The position numbers were made by a program, and so were the translations under genes. A stretch of DNA of 41,128 nucleotides from JAFDVL01 sp964631865. Lineage in GTDB: Bacteria > Acidobacteriota > Blastocatellia > RBC074. Shown piece after piece: positions 15,569 through 23,695 of the stretch (position 1 is its first letter; each line of letters starts with the position of its first letter). The notes beneath the pieces were generated by a model. It was not told the origin of the DNA, searched no databases, and saw nothing but the letters and a program-made list of their open reading frames with translations. The DNA lies in contig CAZWAK010000058.1 of NCBI GenBank assembly GCA_964631865.1, forward strand, positions 1 through 41,128, read 5' to 3'.

Positions 15569-15826
15569 ATGCCCACTGCTAAATTTACGCACGACCCCGG
15601 AACCCCCGAATATACGGCCTCCAACTGGCTCATCACCATCAACAACGCCTTCCGCGAAGTGGATGACGCGATCCGCGAAGCGCCGGATCAAGCGGCTTTC
15701 ATCGAAAAGCTGAAAGAGCGCGTGCTGCGCGATTACGAACAAAACCGCGAAGAAATGGGTTGGAGCACGCGCACGCGCGATGTGGCGGCGCGGGCATTGG
15801 AAATCGCGCTGCAAACGAGGCAGTAA
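15569..15826 (+). CDS. Conserved-looking small hypothetical protein
   Basis: This 85-residue soluble protein is not one I can name. It reads MPTAKFTHDPGTPEYTASNW, continues with an amphipathic helical stretch (NNAFREVDDAIREAPDQAAF), and ends ARALEIALQTRQ. It is charged, with no membrane segment or cysteine. AGGAGAG lies eight bases before the ATG at 15569, which supports this start over the in-frame upstream one produced by the repeat. It follows the M20 gene on the same strand and is convergent with cheR. A short GGAAAGT/ACTTTC inverted tract (about 15831-15885) separates the two stops and may act as a shared hairpin. Confidence 0.75.
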   Translation: MPTAKFTHDPGTPEYTASNWLITINNAFREVDDAIREAPDQAAFIEKLKERVLRDYEQNREEMGWSTRTRDVAARALEIALQTRQ

Positions 15827-15869
15827 GAGTGGAAAGTGGAAAGTAAACAGCCGACTACTTTCTACTTCT

Positions 15870-16721
15870 TCAGACTTTCTGAAAAAATCCGTCACACGCC
15901 GGAACGCGCTTCAGGCGGGCGTGTTCGACCAACGAGGTTTCGGCGGGTGCGACCATCAGGTAGCCGCCTTCGCGCAACGAACGACTCAGCCGTTCGATCA
16001 TTTGGCGCAGCGCGACGCTGTGCAAATACATCGGCACGTTCGCGCATAAAATCAACTCGAAGCGATTATTGATCCCTTTCCAAAACGTTCCGTCCATCAA
16101 ATTCGCGCGACGAAAAATCACGAGCCGTCGCACGTTTGCCGCCACCGTGTAGCGACGGTCGAGCGGTGCTTCGGGCGGGTTGTAGTAATTCTCGAAATAC
16201 GTCGCGCGCAGATCGGCATCACACATCCGCAACGTGGGCGGCTTGTAGCGGGCGCGACTCGCTTCGAGCAAGGCGCGATTGCGCACGTCGGTCGCAAAGA
16301 CTTCGACGTTCGACGGATCGGCTTTCGGATTGGCTTGATGACAGGTGATGGCGAGCGAAAACGCTTCTTCGCCGGTCGAACACGCCGCGCTCCACAAGCG
16401 CAACCGATTGTCGCGCGAAACGGCTTCACTCGCGGCGTGTTTGGCGAAGAGTTCGGGCAAGACCGTCGTGCGCAGGAAGGCGTATTGCTGCGGCTCGCGG
16501 AAAAAGAACGTGTCGCTGACAGCGATTTCTTCGACTAAGGAAAGTAATTCGCTGCTGCTCGAAGCGGCGAGCGAGCAATATTGATCGGTCGGAACGTGCA
16601 AGCGTCGGGCTTTAATCGCCACGGCGGCGGCAATCTTTTCGCGCGTGCCGACGTGCATCGCCCAACCGTAATGCTCGGTCAGCGCGTCTTCCAATTTTTT
16701 CAGGGTTGCTTTGTCTTCCAC
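15870..16721 (-). CDS. cheR: CheR-type protein-glutamate methyltransferase
   Basis: The 283-residue protein is a chemotaxis-type methyltransferase that uses S-adenosylmethionine to methylate receptor glutamates. The N-terminal alpha domain carries VSDTFFFREPQQY. The SAM site WSAACSTGEEAFSLA follows, then EVFATDVRNRALLEASRARY. The usual 'RNVLIYF' strand reads CANVPMYL, a noticeable variant. The C-terminus ends GFFQKV. The start is a GTG at 16721; no ATG lies upstream in frame and the ribosome site is poor. It sits 59 bases downstream of moaC on the same strand. No other chemotaxis gene is in the window, so it may act in a non-flagellar signalling system. Confidence 0.9.
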   Translation of the reverse strand: MEDKATLKKLEDALTEHYGWAMHVGTREKIAAAVAIKARRLHVPTDQYCSLAASSSSELLSLVEEIAVSDTFFFREPQQYAFLRTTVLPELFAKHAASEAVSRDNRLRLWSAACSTGEEAFSLAITCHQANPKADPSNVEVFATDVRNRALLEASRARYKPPTLRMCDADLRATYFENYYNPPEAPLDRRYTVAANVRRLVIFRRANLMDGTFWKGINNRFELILCANVPMYLHSVALRQMIERLSRSLREGGYLMVAPAETSLVEHARLKRVPACDGFFQKV

Positions 16722-16780
16722 GTGGGGGAGTTTCGGGTTTTGAGTTTCGAGGAGAATAGTGTTTGTTAAGCAACCCGAAA

Positions 16781-17257
16781 CTAATCACTCCTTTTCCATT
16801 CGCCGGATTTGCCGCCGACTTTGCGTTCCAGACGAATCGCGTCAATCGTCATCGCGCGATCTATCGCTTTGCACATATCGTAGAGCGTCAAGGCCGCGAT
16901 GGACACGGCGGTCAACGCTTCCATCTCGACGCCGGTTTGCGCACTGGTCGTCGCAGTTGCGGTGATCTTTGCGCCGTCGTCCGTCAATTCAATGTTTACA
17001 TCGGCGTGCGCGAGCGCCAGGGAATGACAGAGCGGAATCAATTCGGCAGTTCGTTTCGCGCCCATAATTCCGGCTAATCGCGCTGTTTCGAGCGGATCGC
17101 CTTTCGGCGTGCGGCGTTCTCGAATCGCGGCAATCGTAGTCGGTGACATCGCTACAAAACCACTGGCTTCCGCCGTGCGCGTGGTCGTGGCCTTCGCGCT
17201 CACATCCACCATCGTGATGCGGCCTTCGGAATCTAGGTGTGATAACTCTTGGCTCAT
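16781..17257 (-). CDS. moaC: Cyclic pyranopterin monophosphate synthase MoaC
   Basis: MoaC acts with MoaA to form cyclic pyranopterin monophosphate, the first molybdenum-cofactor intermediate. The 158-residue length is typical. Signature stretches are MVDVSAKATTTRTAEASG, AGIMGAKRTAELIPLCHSLA (active-site region) and TGVEMEALTAVSIAALTLYD, followed by CKAIDRAM. It lies four bases downstream of moeA on the same strand, so the two form an operon. No moaA, moaE or molybdoenzyme gene is visible here. Confidence 0.97.
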   Translation of the reverse strand: MSQELSHLDSEGRITMVDVSAKATTTRTAEASGFVAMSPTTIAAIRERRTPKGDPLETARLAGIMGAKRTAELIPLCHSLALAHADVNIELTDDGAKITATATTSAQTGVEMEALTAVSIAALTLYDMCKAIDRAMTIDAIRLERKVGGKSGEWKRSD

Positions 17258-17261
17258 TGTT

Positions 17262-18476
17262 TTAGGGCAACAAAATCACTTCGACCAACTCGCCTGCTTC
17301 ATATCCTTTGCGCTCTTCGGGCACGACGATCAGCGCATCGGCTTGCATAAACGCGACGACATCGGACGAGCCTGCCCATTTCAAGGGTTCGACTTCGGCG
17401 ACGCCGTTGCGAATCGCCAAGCGTGCGGGTTGATGGCTGCGACGCGGCGGTGCGCCTTTGACATTCGCGGCAGCCAACGCTTGCACACGCAGCAAGTGAA
17501 TGTCCGTCGCGCCTTGCATCTTGAGCAACGCCGGGCGCGCGAAGATATGAAATGCGACAGCGACTGACACGGGATTGCCGGGCAAGCCGAAAATTAACGT
17601 CTCGCCGAGCTTCGCAAACACGGTCGGTTTGCCGGGATGCATGGCGACTTTTTCGACGAAGATTTCCGCGCCCAATTCCGTCAGTGCAGGCTTGACCAAA
17701 TCGTAATCGCCCATCGAAACGCCGCCCGACAACATCACGACATCTGCCATCGCAGCGGCTTCGGCAATCGCTAATTTCGTTTCGGTGAAGTCATCGCGCA
17801 CGATGCCTGCGCTCAAGACTTCGGCTCCGGCGGCTTGGGCATAGCCCGCAAGCGAAAAGGTGTTCGAGTTGCGAATTTGCGCGGCTTGCGGCTTCTCCCA
17901 CACCTCGACCAACTCGTCGCCCGTCGAAAGCAACACCAATTTTGGACGATGCGCGACTTCGATCATCGCGTAGCCGAAGCTTGCCAACACGGCGGCGGCA
18001 GCGGGCGTGATGATCGCGCCCGCTGCGAGCATCAAGGTTCCGGCTTTCGCTTCGATGCCGCGCGGCGTGATGTTTTGCTGTGGTTTGGTCGGCCCCTGAA
18101 TCGCCACGGTGTCGGCGTTGACAGTAATGACTTCGATCTTTTGCACGGAATCTGCGCCGCGCGGAACGGGTGCGCCGGTCATAATTCGCACCGCTTCGTT
18201 GAGGCCGACAAAACCGCTGAAGGCTTGCCCGGCGGCGGCTTGGCCAATCTCCATCAACAGGGCAGGGTTGTCCGGCGTCGCGCTGCTGATGTCCACCGAA
18301 CGCACGGCATAGCCATCCATCCGCGCGCGATCAAACGGCGGCATATCGAGATCGGAAATCACGTCTTGCCGGAGCACGCGACCGAGCGCATCCGCCAGCG
18401 GCACTTCTTCTTTGTTGTGCGTCGCCGCAGGCGTCTGTTCGAGGATGAGGTTGAGCGCGTCTTCAATGCGGAGCAT
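17262..18476 (-). CDS. moeA: Molybdopterin molybdenumtransferase MoeA
   Basis: MoeA inserts molybdate into adenylylated molybdopterin. The 404-residue protein shows the family landmarks in order: PPFDRARMDGYAVRS near residue 50, MTGAPVPRGADSV near 115, LLSTGDELVE near 190, MLSGGVSMGDYDLVKPALTE near 250 and LIFGLPGNPVSVAVAF near 300. The C-terminal domain IV ends AGELVEVILLP. The ATG at 18476 lacks a clear ribosome site. It heads the moeA-moaC unit, with cheR possibly attached. Upstream lies copy 3 of the CCACGAATT repeat. Confidence 0.96.
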   Translation of the reverse strand: MLRIEDALNLILEQTPAATHNKEEVPLADALGRVLRQDVISDLDMPPFDRARMDGYAVRSVDISSATPDNPALLMEIGQAAAGQAFSGFVGLNEAVRIMTGAPVPRGADSVQKIEVITVNADTVAIQGPTKPQQNITPRGIEAKAGTLMLAAGAIITPAAAAVLASFGYAMIEVAHRPKLVLLSTGDELVEVWEKPQAAQIRNSNTFSLAGYAQAAGAEVLSAGIVRDDFTETKLAIAEAAAMADVVMLSGGVSMGDYDLVKPALTELGAEIFVEKVAMHPGKPTVFAKLGETLIFGLPGNPVSVAVAFHIFARPALLKMQGATDIHLLRVQALAAANVKGAPPRRSHQPARLAIRNGVAEVEPLKWAGSSDVVAFMQADALIVVPEERKGYEAGELVEVILLP

Positions 18477-18488
18477 AATTTTATTCAG

Positions 18489-18587
18489 CCACGAATTTCA
18501 CGAAGCAACACGAATTAAAGACGCTGTGAGAAAGGAAGTCAAAAGTCCAACCGTTTCTTCATTCGTGAGAATCCGTGTAATTCGTGG
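18489..18587. repeat. Inverted repeat element, CCACGAATT family (copy 3)
   Basis: The left arm 18489-18516 (CCACGAATTTCACGAAGC...) and right arm 18561-18587 (ATTCGTGAGAATCCGTG...) are imperfect reverse complements around a short unique core. It lies between the moeA start and the tRNA terminator. Confidence 0.83.
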
Positions 18588-18596
18588 CAACATCCA

Positions 18597-18630
18597 ATAG
18601 AAAAGCCGCCCGACGAAAAAAGCAGGCGGC
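18597..18630 (-). terminator. Intrinsic terminator of the tRNA transcript
   Basis: On the minus strand GCCGCC pairs with GGCGGC around a 14-base loop containing a T run, followed by TTTTCTATT. It lies 40 bases downstream of tRNA-Asp and points the right way for the tRNA-Val/tRNA-Asp transcript. Confidence 0.8.
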
Positions 18631-18669
18631 TCTAAAAAAAGAAGACTTATGAGTGACGCTTAAAAGTAA

Positions 18670-18751
<82 letters not shown>

Positions 18752-18796
18752 CTCTCAAAGAATCCTTGAAACGGGTGGTTTCAACTCTTGCGATTT

Positions 18797-18872
18797 TGGT
18801 AGGCACGGAGGGACTCGAACCCCCAACCTTCTCGGTGTAAACGAGACCGTCTACCATTGACAGTACGTGCCT
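18797..18872 (-). tRNA. tRNA-Val (TAC)
   Basis: A 76-base cloverleaf with an encoded CCA end. The acceptor AGGCACG pairs with CGTGCCT and the discriminator is A. The anticodon stem-loop TCTCG/TTTACAC/CGAGA reads TAC (valine), and the T arm is GGGGGTTCGAGTCCCTC. It is transcribed first, 50 bases ahead of tRNA-Asp. Confidence 0.96.
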
Positions 18873-18889
18873 GCCTCACAAGAGCCGTC

Positions 18890-18918
18890 ATACTACAGAT
18901 CACAATAGGAACTGTCAA
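18890..18918 (-). promoter_or_regulatory. Promoter of the tRNA-Val/tRNA-Asp transcript
   Basis: On the minus strand a perfect TTGACA (18918-18913) is followed after 17 bases by TAGTAT (18895-18890), 18 bases before the mature tRNA-Val 5' end. It is the best-placed promoter in the window, back to back with the lpxL promoter candidate. Confidence 0.82.
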
Positions 18919-18932
18919 GCGAGCGCCCCAAA

Positions 18933-18962
18933 TTGACAGTGCGTCAAAGCGCGTGCTAGGTT
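18933..18962 (+). promoter_or_regulatory. Putative promoter of lpxL-lpxB
   Basis: TTGACA (18933-18938), an 18-base spacer and TAGGTT (18957-18962). Transcription would begin near 18969. That would exclude the in-frame TTG at 18961 as the translation start of the acyltransferase gene. Confidence 0.5.
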
Positions 18963-19044
18963 GCGGTGCTTGCAACACGAAGTCGTCAACAAGGAAATCG
19001 CCTCGTCACGCCCCGCTGCCACCACGACAAAATCGCGCGGCGCA

Positions 19045-19944
19045 GTGCGCACGTACATCGAATTCGCGGTCGCGTGGACGGTCTTCAATGGCTTGCGCAC
19101 CTTGCCGCGTCGCGTGGCGTTGGCTGTTGGCAAAGGGCTGGGTGCGGTCGCGCGCATCGTGCTGCCACATCTGCGGCGACACGCGCAGGCGAATCTGCAA
19201 CTCGCGTTTCCGTCCCTCGACAATCAAGCCCGCGACCAAATCGAACGCGGCACGTTTCGCAATCTCGGTCGTGCGCTCGGCGAAGTCACGCAGTTTCCCA
19301 AACTCCATCGCGCGAACATCGAAGCCATCGTCGAATACGAAGGCTTGGAGAATTACCAGCAAGCCGTTGCACAGGGGCGCGGCGTGATTTTGCTCACGGG
19401 TCACATCGGCGCGTGGGAACTGTCGGTGTTCGCGCATTCGATTTACGGCTACCCAATGTCATTTTTGGCGCGGCGCGTGGACAATCCGCTCGTCGAACGC
19501 CTTGCCGAAACCAATCGCGCGCGTTTCGGCAATCGCAGCATTGACAAAAAAGGTTCTTTGCGCGAAGTGCTGAAAACCCTGAAAACAGGCGGTGTCGTCG
19601 GCATCCTCGCCGATCTGAACAGCGCGCGCGAAGAAGGCGTCTTCGTGGATTTCTTCGGCCATCCAGCCTGCACAACCGCAGGCGTAGCGACGCTCGCCCT
19701 GCGCACCGGAGCCGTCGTCTTGCCCGGCTACATTTTGTGGGACGAAGCGAAGCAGATTCATCGTTTGCACTTCGAGCCGCCCGTCGCCACGATCAATACC
19801 GGCAATCCGAAAGACGATGTCGTCACGAACACGGCGCGCTACACGAAAGTGCTGGAAGCCGTGATTCGCCGCCATCCCGATCAATGGCTCTGGATTCATC
19901 GCCGCTGGAAAACGAGGCCGGAAGGCGAGGCCGAGCTTTATTGA
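19045..19944 (+). CDS. lpxL: Lysophospholipid/lipid A late acyltransferase (LpxL/HtrB family)
   Basis: The protein (299 residues from this start; E. coli LpxL has 306) adds a secondary acyl chain to lipid A precursors at the inner membrane. It has an N-terminal hydrophobic helix (YIEFAVAWTVFNGLRTLPRR). The HX4E catalytic motif lies in LLTGHIGAWEL, followed by FLARRVDNPLVE. GILADLNSAREEGVFVDFFG and WLWIHRRWKTRP close the family pattern. The frame is open back to a TTG at 18961, but that lies in the likely promoter and the extra residues are not family-like. The GTG at 19045 gives a typical start, without a clear ribosome site. The TGA overlaps the lpxB start. The exact acyl specificity is unknown. 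Confidence 0.88.
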   Translation: MRTYIEFAVAWTVFNGLRTLPRRVALAVGKGLGAVARIVLPHLRRHAQANLQLAFPSLDNQARDQIERGTFRNLGRALGEVTQFPKLHRANIEAIVEYEGLENYQQAVAQGRGVILLTGHIGAWELSVFAHSIYGYPMSFLARRVDNPLVERLAETNRARFGNRSIDKKGSLREVLKTLKTGGVVGILADLNSAREEGVFVDFFGHPACTTAGVATLALRTGAVVLPGYILWDEAKQIHRLHFEPPVATINTGNPKDDVVTNTARYTKVLEAVIRRHPDQWLWIHRRWKTRPEGEAELY

Positions 19945-21107
19945 TGCAATTCGCAATCCGCAATCCAAATTCCGCAATCCAACTAATGCTCGTCGCGGGC
20001 GAAGCGTCGGGCGACAAACACGCGGCGCATTTGGCTTCGGCGCTCCGAGCGTTGCAACCTGAAACACAATTCACCTTCTTCGGTTCCGGTGGCGATGAGA
20101 TGCGCGCGGCAGGCGTCGAAACGCTCGTGGATGTGCGCGAACTGGCGATTATGGGCGCGCTCGAAGTCGCGGCGGCGTTGCCGAAATTTTTGCGTGTGTT
20201 TCGACGATTGCGTGAGGCGGCGAACACGCGCAAACCCGATGCGGTGATTTTGGTGGATTGGCCGGAGTTCAATTTACGCTTGGCGAAAACGCTCAAGCGC
20301 GACGGGCAGCGCGTGTTTTACTACATCAGCCCGCAGGTCTGGGCGTGGCGCAGTTATCGCGTGCGGCAAATCAAACGCGATGTGGACAAGATGCTCGTGA
20401 TTCTGCCATTTGAAAAAGAGTTTTATGAACAGCACGGCGTCGAAGTGGAGTACGTCGGCCATCCGCTGCTCGACAGCGTGCGCGTGACGGCTGCGCGCGA
20501 AGAGTTTTGTCGGAAACATAATCTTGATCCGGCGCGGCCAATCGTCGCGTTGTTACCGGGCAGTCGGCGCAAAGAAGTTGTGTACATTTGGCCGCCGATG
20601 CTCGATGCGGTGCGCGCATTGAAGCAAACGAATCCCGCCTTGCAATTCGTGCTCGCGCTTGCGCCGACGATTGCGCGCTCGCAAATTGCAGCCGCTTCCC
20701 TGCCCGCGCTGACCGTCGTCGAAAACGAGACCTACAACGCGGTCGCCGCAGCGGATTTGGCGGTCGTGGCGAGCGGTACGGCGACGCTCGAAACGGCGAT
20801 CATCGGCACGCCGCTCATCGTGTGTTATCGCGCGTCGGAGTTGAATTGGCGGCTCTTCACGCCGTTCATCCGCGTGCCGTTTGTCGGGATGCCGAACTTG
20901 ATTGCCGGTCGCGAAGTCGCACCCGAACTGCTGCAAGGCAATTTGACGGGCACACATTTGGCGCAAGCAATCGCCGAGATGCTGGGCAATGCGCAACGCT
21001 TGCAGATGGCACGCGCGGATTTGGCTGCCGTGCGCGTCAAACTCGGCGATGCCAATGCTTCTGCGCGCGCAGCACAAGTCATTTTGCATCATTTGGCCGA
21101 AATTTGA
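19944..21107 (+). CDS. lpxB: Lipid-A-disaccharide synthase
   Basis: LpxB (GT19) joins UDP-diacylglucosamine and lipid X into the lipid A disaccharide at the inner membrane. The 387-residue protein has LMLVAGEASGDKHAAHLA at the start, ELAIMGALEV, DWPEFNLRLAK and YYISPQVWAWRSYR. VGHPLLDSV, LLPGSRRKEV, VVASGTATLETAIIGTPLIV and MPNLIAGREVAPELLQ complete the family pattern. The ATG at 19944 overlaps the upstream stop (TGATG), suggesting coupling. A second ATG at 19986 is also possible, because the codons between them are made of a CGCAATCC tandem motif that looks like non-coding filler. Together with lpxL this indicates an LPS outer membrane. Confidence 0.96.
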   Translation: MQFAIRNPNSAIQLMLVAGEASGDKHAAHLASALRALQPETQFTFFGSGGDEMRAAGVETLVDVRELAIMGALEVAAALPKFLRVFRRLREAANTRKPDAVILVDWPEFNLRLAKTLKRDGQRVFYYISPQVWAWRSYRVRQIKRDVDKMLVILPFEKEFYEQHGVEVEYVGHPLLDSVRVTAAREEFCRKHNLDPARPIVALLPGSRRKEVVYIWPPMLDAVRALKQTNPALQFVLALAPTIARSQIAAASLPALTVVENETYNAVAAADLAVVASGTATLETAIIGTPLIVCYRASELNWRLFTPFIRVPFVGMPNLIAGREVAPELLQGNLTGTHLAQAIAEMLGNAQRLQMARADLAAVRVKLGDANASARAAQVILHHLAEI

Positions 21108-21229
21108 CCAAAACCAATTCTTTACTTTGCCCGGCAATTCCTTTACGATACGCGCGCCTTCGGAAGGGCGACCTACCACGCCGCTCCTCACCAACCCAAC
21201 CTGCATAAGCCCCTTTGGAATTCAAACGA

Positions 21230-22012
21230 ATGATGCGCCTACGAGTAAAAGTCGGTGTACTCCTGTTTGTGCTTTGCCTCACGACCGGGCAGAGCTTGTT
21301 CGCCCAAGACCTCAAAGTCGGTTCGCCGTCGTTTGTCGTGCAACAGTTTTACAAGCTCCTGCGCGCCAAGCGATATGCCGAAGGGTTTCGGCTTTCGATC
21401 TACAGCTTGGCGCTGGAAGGGTTGACGGCGGACGAATTGCGCGAGTTGGAACCAGATTTTGAGCGGCTGGCCGCGACGTTGCCGGAGCAAGTCGAAATTC
21501 GCGGCGAAGAAATCAGCGGCGACAAAGCCATTGTGTTCGTCAAGTTGCCGCAGGAAGCCAAAGCGCAGGAAGTCGTGCTCATCAAGTCGGACGGGCAATG
21601 GATGATCGGCGACCGCGAGACGCAAAAACTGCTGAAAAATCAGGGGCGCAGCTACTTCTTCAACGAACGCATCCGCATCTCGGAAGCCGAAGCCAACGAA
21701 TGGTTGCAGGAAATTCTGGGCGCGCAGTTGATCTACTTCAAAGCCAAACAACGGTACGCCCCGCTGGACGAACTCATCAAACTCGGCGGGATTTCGGCAG
21801 AACTGACCGATGGCGTTGCGAATGGCTATCGCTTTGCCGTCACGCTCAACACCAATGGACAGAGCTTTGCGGTGACGGCTGTGCCCGTCGCGTACGGACG
21901 CACCGGACGTTTGAGCTTTTTCGCCGACCAAACCAATTTGATTCGCGCCGAGGACAAACAGGGACGCCCCGCTTCCGCCGCGGCGGCTCCGTATGTTCCA
22001 GACAAAAACTGA
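21230..22012 (+). CDS. Secreted protein of unknown function
   Basis: This 260-residue protein has a clear signal peptide (MMRLRVKVGVLLFVLCLTTG, cleavage near SLFAQDL), so it is exported. Residues 30-140 look like an NTF2/lumazine-binding-type fold: VVQQFYKLLRAKRYAEGFRL, then VEIRGEEISGDKAIVFVKLP and KSDGQWMIGDR. The C-terminal part (IKLGGISAELTDGVANGYRF, then FAVTAVPVAYGRTGRLSFF) resembles the minor-pilin-like sequence seen in several secreted proteins of related bacteria. Two ATGs (21230, 21233) are possible. It lies 122 bases after lpxB and 20 bases before the PilZ gene, on the same strand. No function is proposed. Confidence 0.8.
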   Translation: MMRLRVKVGVLLFVLCLTTGQSLFAQDLKVGSPSFVVQQFYKLLRAKRYAEGFRLSIYSLALEGLTADELRELEPDFERLAATLPEQVEIRGEEISGDKAIVFVKLPQEAKAQEVVLIKSDGQWMIGDRETQKLLKNQGRSYFFNERIRISEAEANEWLQEILGAQLIYFKAKQRYAPLDELIKLGGISAELTDGVANGYRFAVTLNTNGQSFAVTAVPVAYGRTGRLSFFADQTNLIRAEDKQGRPASAAAAPYVPDKN

Positions 22013-22032
22013 ACGGAGAGTGAGAAACAAAC

Positions 22033-22476
22033 ATGAGCAATCAAAATCTCGGCCAACGGTTATCCACTTTGGTGCGTGTGGCTTTTGCCAATCGGCGCGG
22101 CACACGCCGCATTCCCGTTTCTTTGCCCATCAAATTCGCCATCGTCTGTCAGCAAAAAGGCGTCGTCATCGGCAAATCCCGCAGCATCTCCGCGCGCACC
22201 GTAGACGTCAGTAAAAACGGGCTTTCGTTCGAGACCAATTCCATTCAAATTGACGGACTGCATGTTTCGGTCAGCCCGGATGCCAATATTTACAAACTGC
22301 TCGAACTGGAGGTGGCGCTGCCGGAAAAAGGCATTCAGTTGAAAGGCTTGCCGCTGCGCTACGAACGCAACAAAGAAAACGGCAAATTTATCGTCGGGCT
22401 GAAAATCACCGCGATGCCGCCCGAAGACCGCAAAACCTATGAAGCCTTCGTCAAAGAAAAAATGAACACCACTTGA
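22033..22476 (+). CDS. PilZ domain protein
   Basis: The 147-residue protein carries the c-di-GMP binding signature of PilZ domains: an RRGTRRIPVSLPIKF stretch (RxxxR type) near residue 21, then TVDVSKNGLSFET ((D/N)xSxxG) near residue 56. The rest follows the PilZ beta-barrel pattern, with LLELEVALPE and GKFIVGLKIT. Such proteins bind c-di-GMP to control motility, exopolysaccharide or transcription. GGAGAG lies upstream of the ATG at a long spacing. It probably shares a transcript with the secreted protein ahead of it. A GGTGGCTGGT-rich tract starts five bases after its stop. Confidence 0.87.
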   Translation: MSNQNLGQRLSTLVRVAFANRRGTRRIPVSLPIKFAIVCQQKGVVIGKSRSISARTVDVSKNGLSFETNSIQIDGLHVSVSPDANIYKLLELEVALPEKGIQLKGLPLRYERNKENGKFIVGLKITAMPPEDRKTYEAFVKEKMNTT

Positions 22477-22480
22477 GCAG

Positions 22481-22511
22481 TGGCCGGTGGCTGGTGATCG
22501 GTGGTCGGTAG
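22481..22511. repeat. GGTGGCTGGT-rich tract (second copy)
   Basis: TGGCCGGTGGCTGGTGATCG and the following GTGGTCGGTAG closely match the first half of the tract before dapB (TGGCTAGTGGCTGGTGATTG). It lies between the convergent PilZ and flavoprotein genes. Confidence 0.65.
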
Positions 22512-22550
22512 TTCGACTTCCCTAGACTTGTCCAGACTTCCCCAAGCTCT

Positions 22551-23678
22551 TCACGCGTGAATCTTCTGCCAATATTTCTGATGCACCTGTTTCGCCCAAC
22601 CCCAGAAGCGGCCTTGTTTGAGGCTGGCTGCGCCTTCTTCCCACAACGGTTTTTGCAGGTAGATCGAATCTTTGCCGCCCTCGTCAATCACTAACATCAA
22701 TTCGTGATTGTAGCGTGCCGAGGGTTCGTGGCCTTCGATTTCCGCCGCGATATTCGCCGCCGCGACCATCCCCTGCAACACGGCCATGTGCCCCATTTTC
22801 GGGCCGAGAAAGTTCACGCAATCGCCCGCCGCATACATTCGATATGCGCCGCCGACCCGCATGTGACGATCTACGCGCACATAACCGTTGGGATCGGTGA
22901 TGCCTGTGTACTGCGCTTCGCCGGGGCCGGTGAACGGCGGAATCAGCATCAACAAGTCGTAATCCATTTGCTTGCCCGTCGCGGAGAAAATCGTTTTTTC
23001 CGTGATGTGATTGACCGGAAATTCGGGCACGAAAGCGACGTTGTGATCAGCCAGTGCCGTCTGCAAGGCCGGCACAACATCTTCGCCGCCAAGTTGTCCG
23101 CTGAGTTGTTCAGGCGCGACAATCGTAATCTGCACCTGCTCGCGCTCACCGCGTTCTTTCAGCATTCGATCCAACGCAAAGGCGGCTTCGTACACCGGCA
23201 CGGCCAACCGCGCGTCCTGGCAATAGCCCAGCACGGCGTGCCCCGCGTGAAAGTTTTTCAGGGCTTCCCGAAACTTGAGCGCAGCGTTGACCGTCAGCAA
23301 ATGATGCCCGTGCTCGTAAAAACCGCGCACCTCTTCGGTCGCCAAACGTCGCCCCAGCGCAAAGAGCAAATAATCGTACGGCACTTTGCCCTGCACTTCG
23401 CCGTGCGGCACAACGACGCAACTGTTGTCGGGATCGGGGTACGCCACTTCGGCTTCGATGAACTTGACGCGGCGATCCAACATGGCTTCGCGTAAATTGT
23501 ACGTGATGTCGCTGACTTCGACTTGCCCGAACGCCAGCTTCACCAGCGACGGGTAAAAGATGAATTCTTTATGCCGCGACAGCAGTGTGATTTGATGTTC
23601 GCTGCCCAGTCGTTTGGCTAACGATTCCGCCGCCACGACACCAGCAAAACCACCGCCTAAAATCAGTACGTTGGCCAT
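22551..23678 (-). CDS. NAD(P)/FAD-dependent oxidoreductase, SQR/NDH-2-like
   Basis: The 375-residue flavoprotein begins with the FAD dinucleotide motif VLILGGGFAGVVAAESLAKR. The second nucleotide region lies near GHAVLGYCQDARLAVPVYEA, and the C-terminal FAD contact is YRMYAAGDCVNFLGPKMGHM. It belongs to the sulfide:quinone reductase / type II NADH dehydrogenase superfamily. Only Cys153, near the usual SQR position before 'YEAAF', suggests SQR. The third redox cysteine near the C-terminus is not obvious, so true SQR activity is uncertain. GAGGAGG lies just before the ATG. The universal stress gene is upstream on the same strand, and a hairpin repeat lies between. A second SQR-like protein is encoded at the right edge. 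Confidence 0.88.
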   Translation of the reverse strand: MANVLILGGGFAGVVAAESLAKRLGSEHQITLLSRHKEFIFYPSLVKLAFGQVEVSDITYNLREAMLDRRVKFIEAEVAYPDPDNSCVVVPHGEVQGKVPYDYLLFALGRRLATEEVRGFYEHGHHLLTVNAALKFREALKNFHAGHAVLGYCQDARLAVPVYEAAFALDRMLKERGEREQVQITIVAPEQLSGQLGGEDVVPALQTALADHNVAFVPEFPVNHITEKTIFSATGKQMDYDLLMLIPPFTGPGEAQYTGITDPNGYVRVDRHMRVGGAYRMYAAGDCVNFLGPKMGHMAVLQGMVAAANIAAEIEGHEPSARYNHELMLVIDEGGKDSIYLQKPLWEEGAASLKQGRFWGWAKQVHQKYWQKIHA

Positions 23679-23695
23679 AATGCCTCCTCAAAAAC

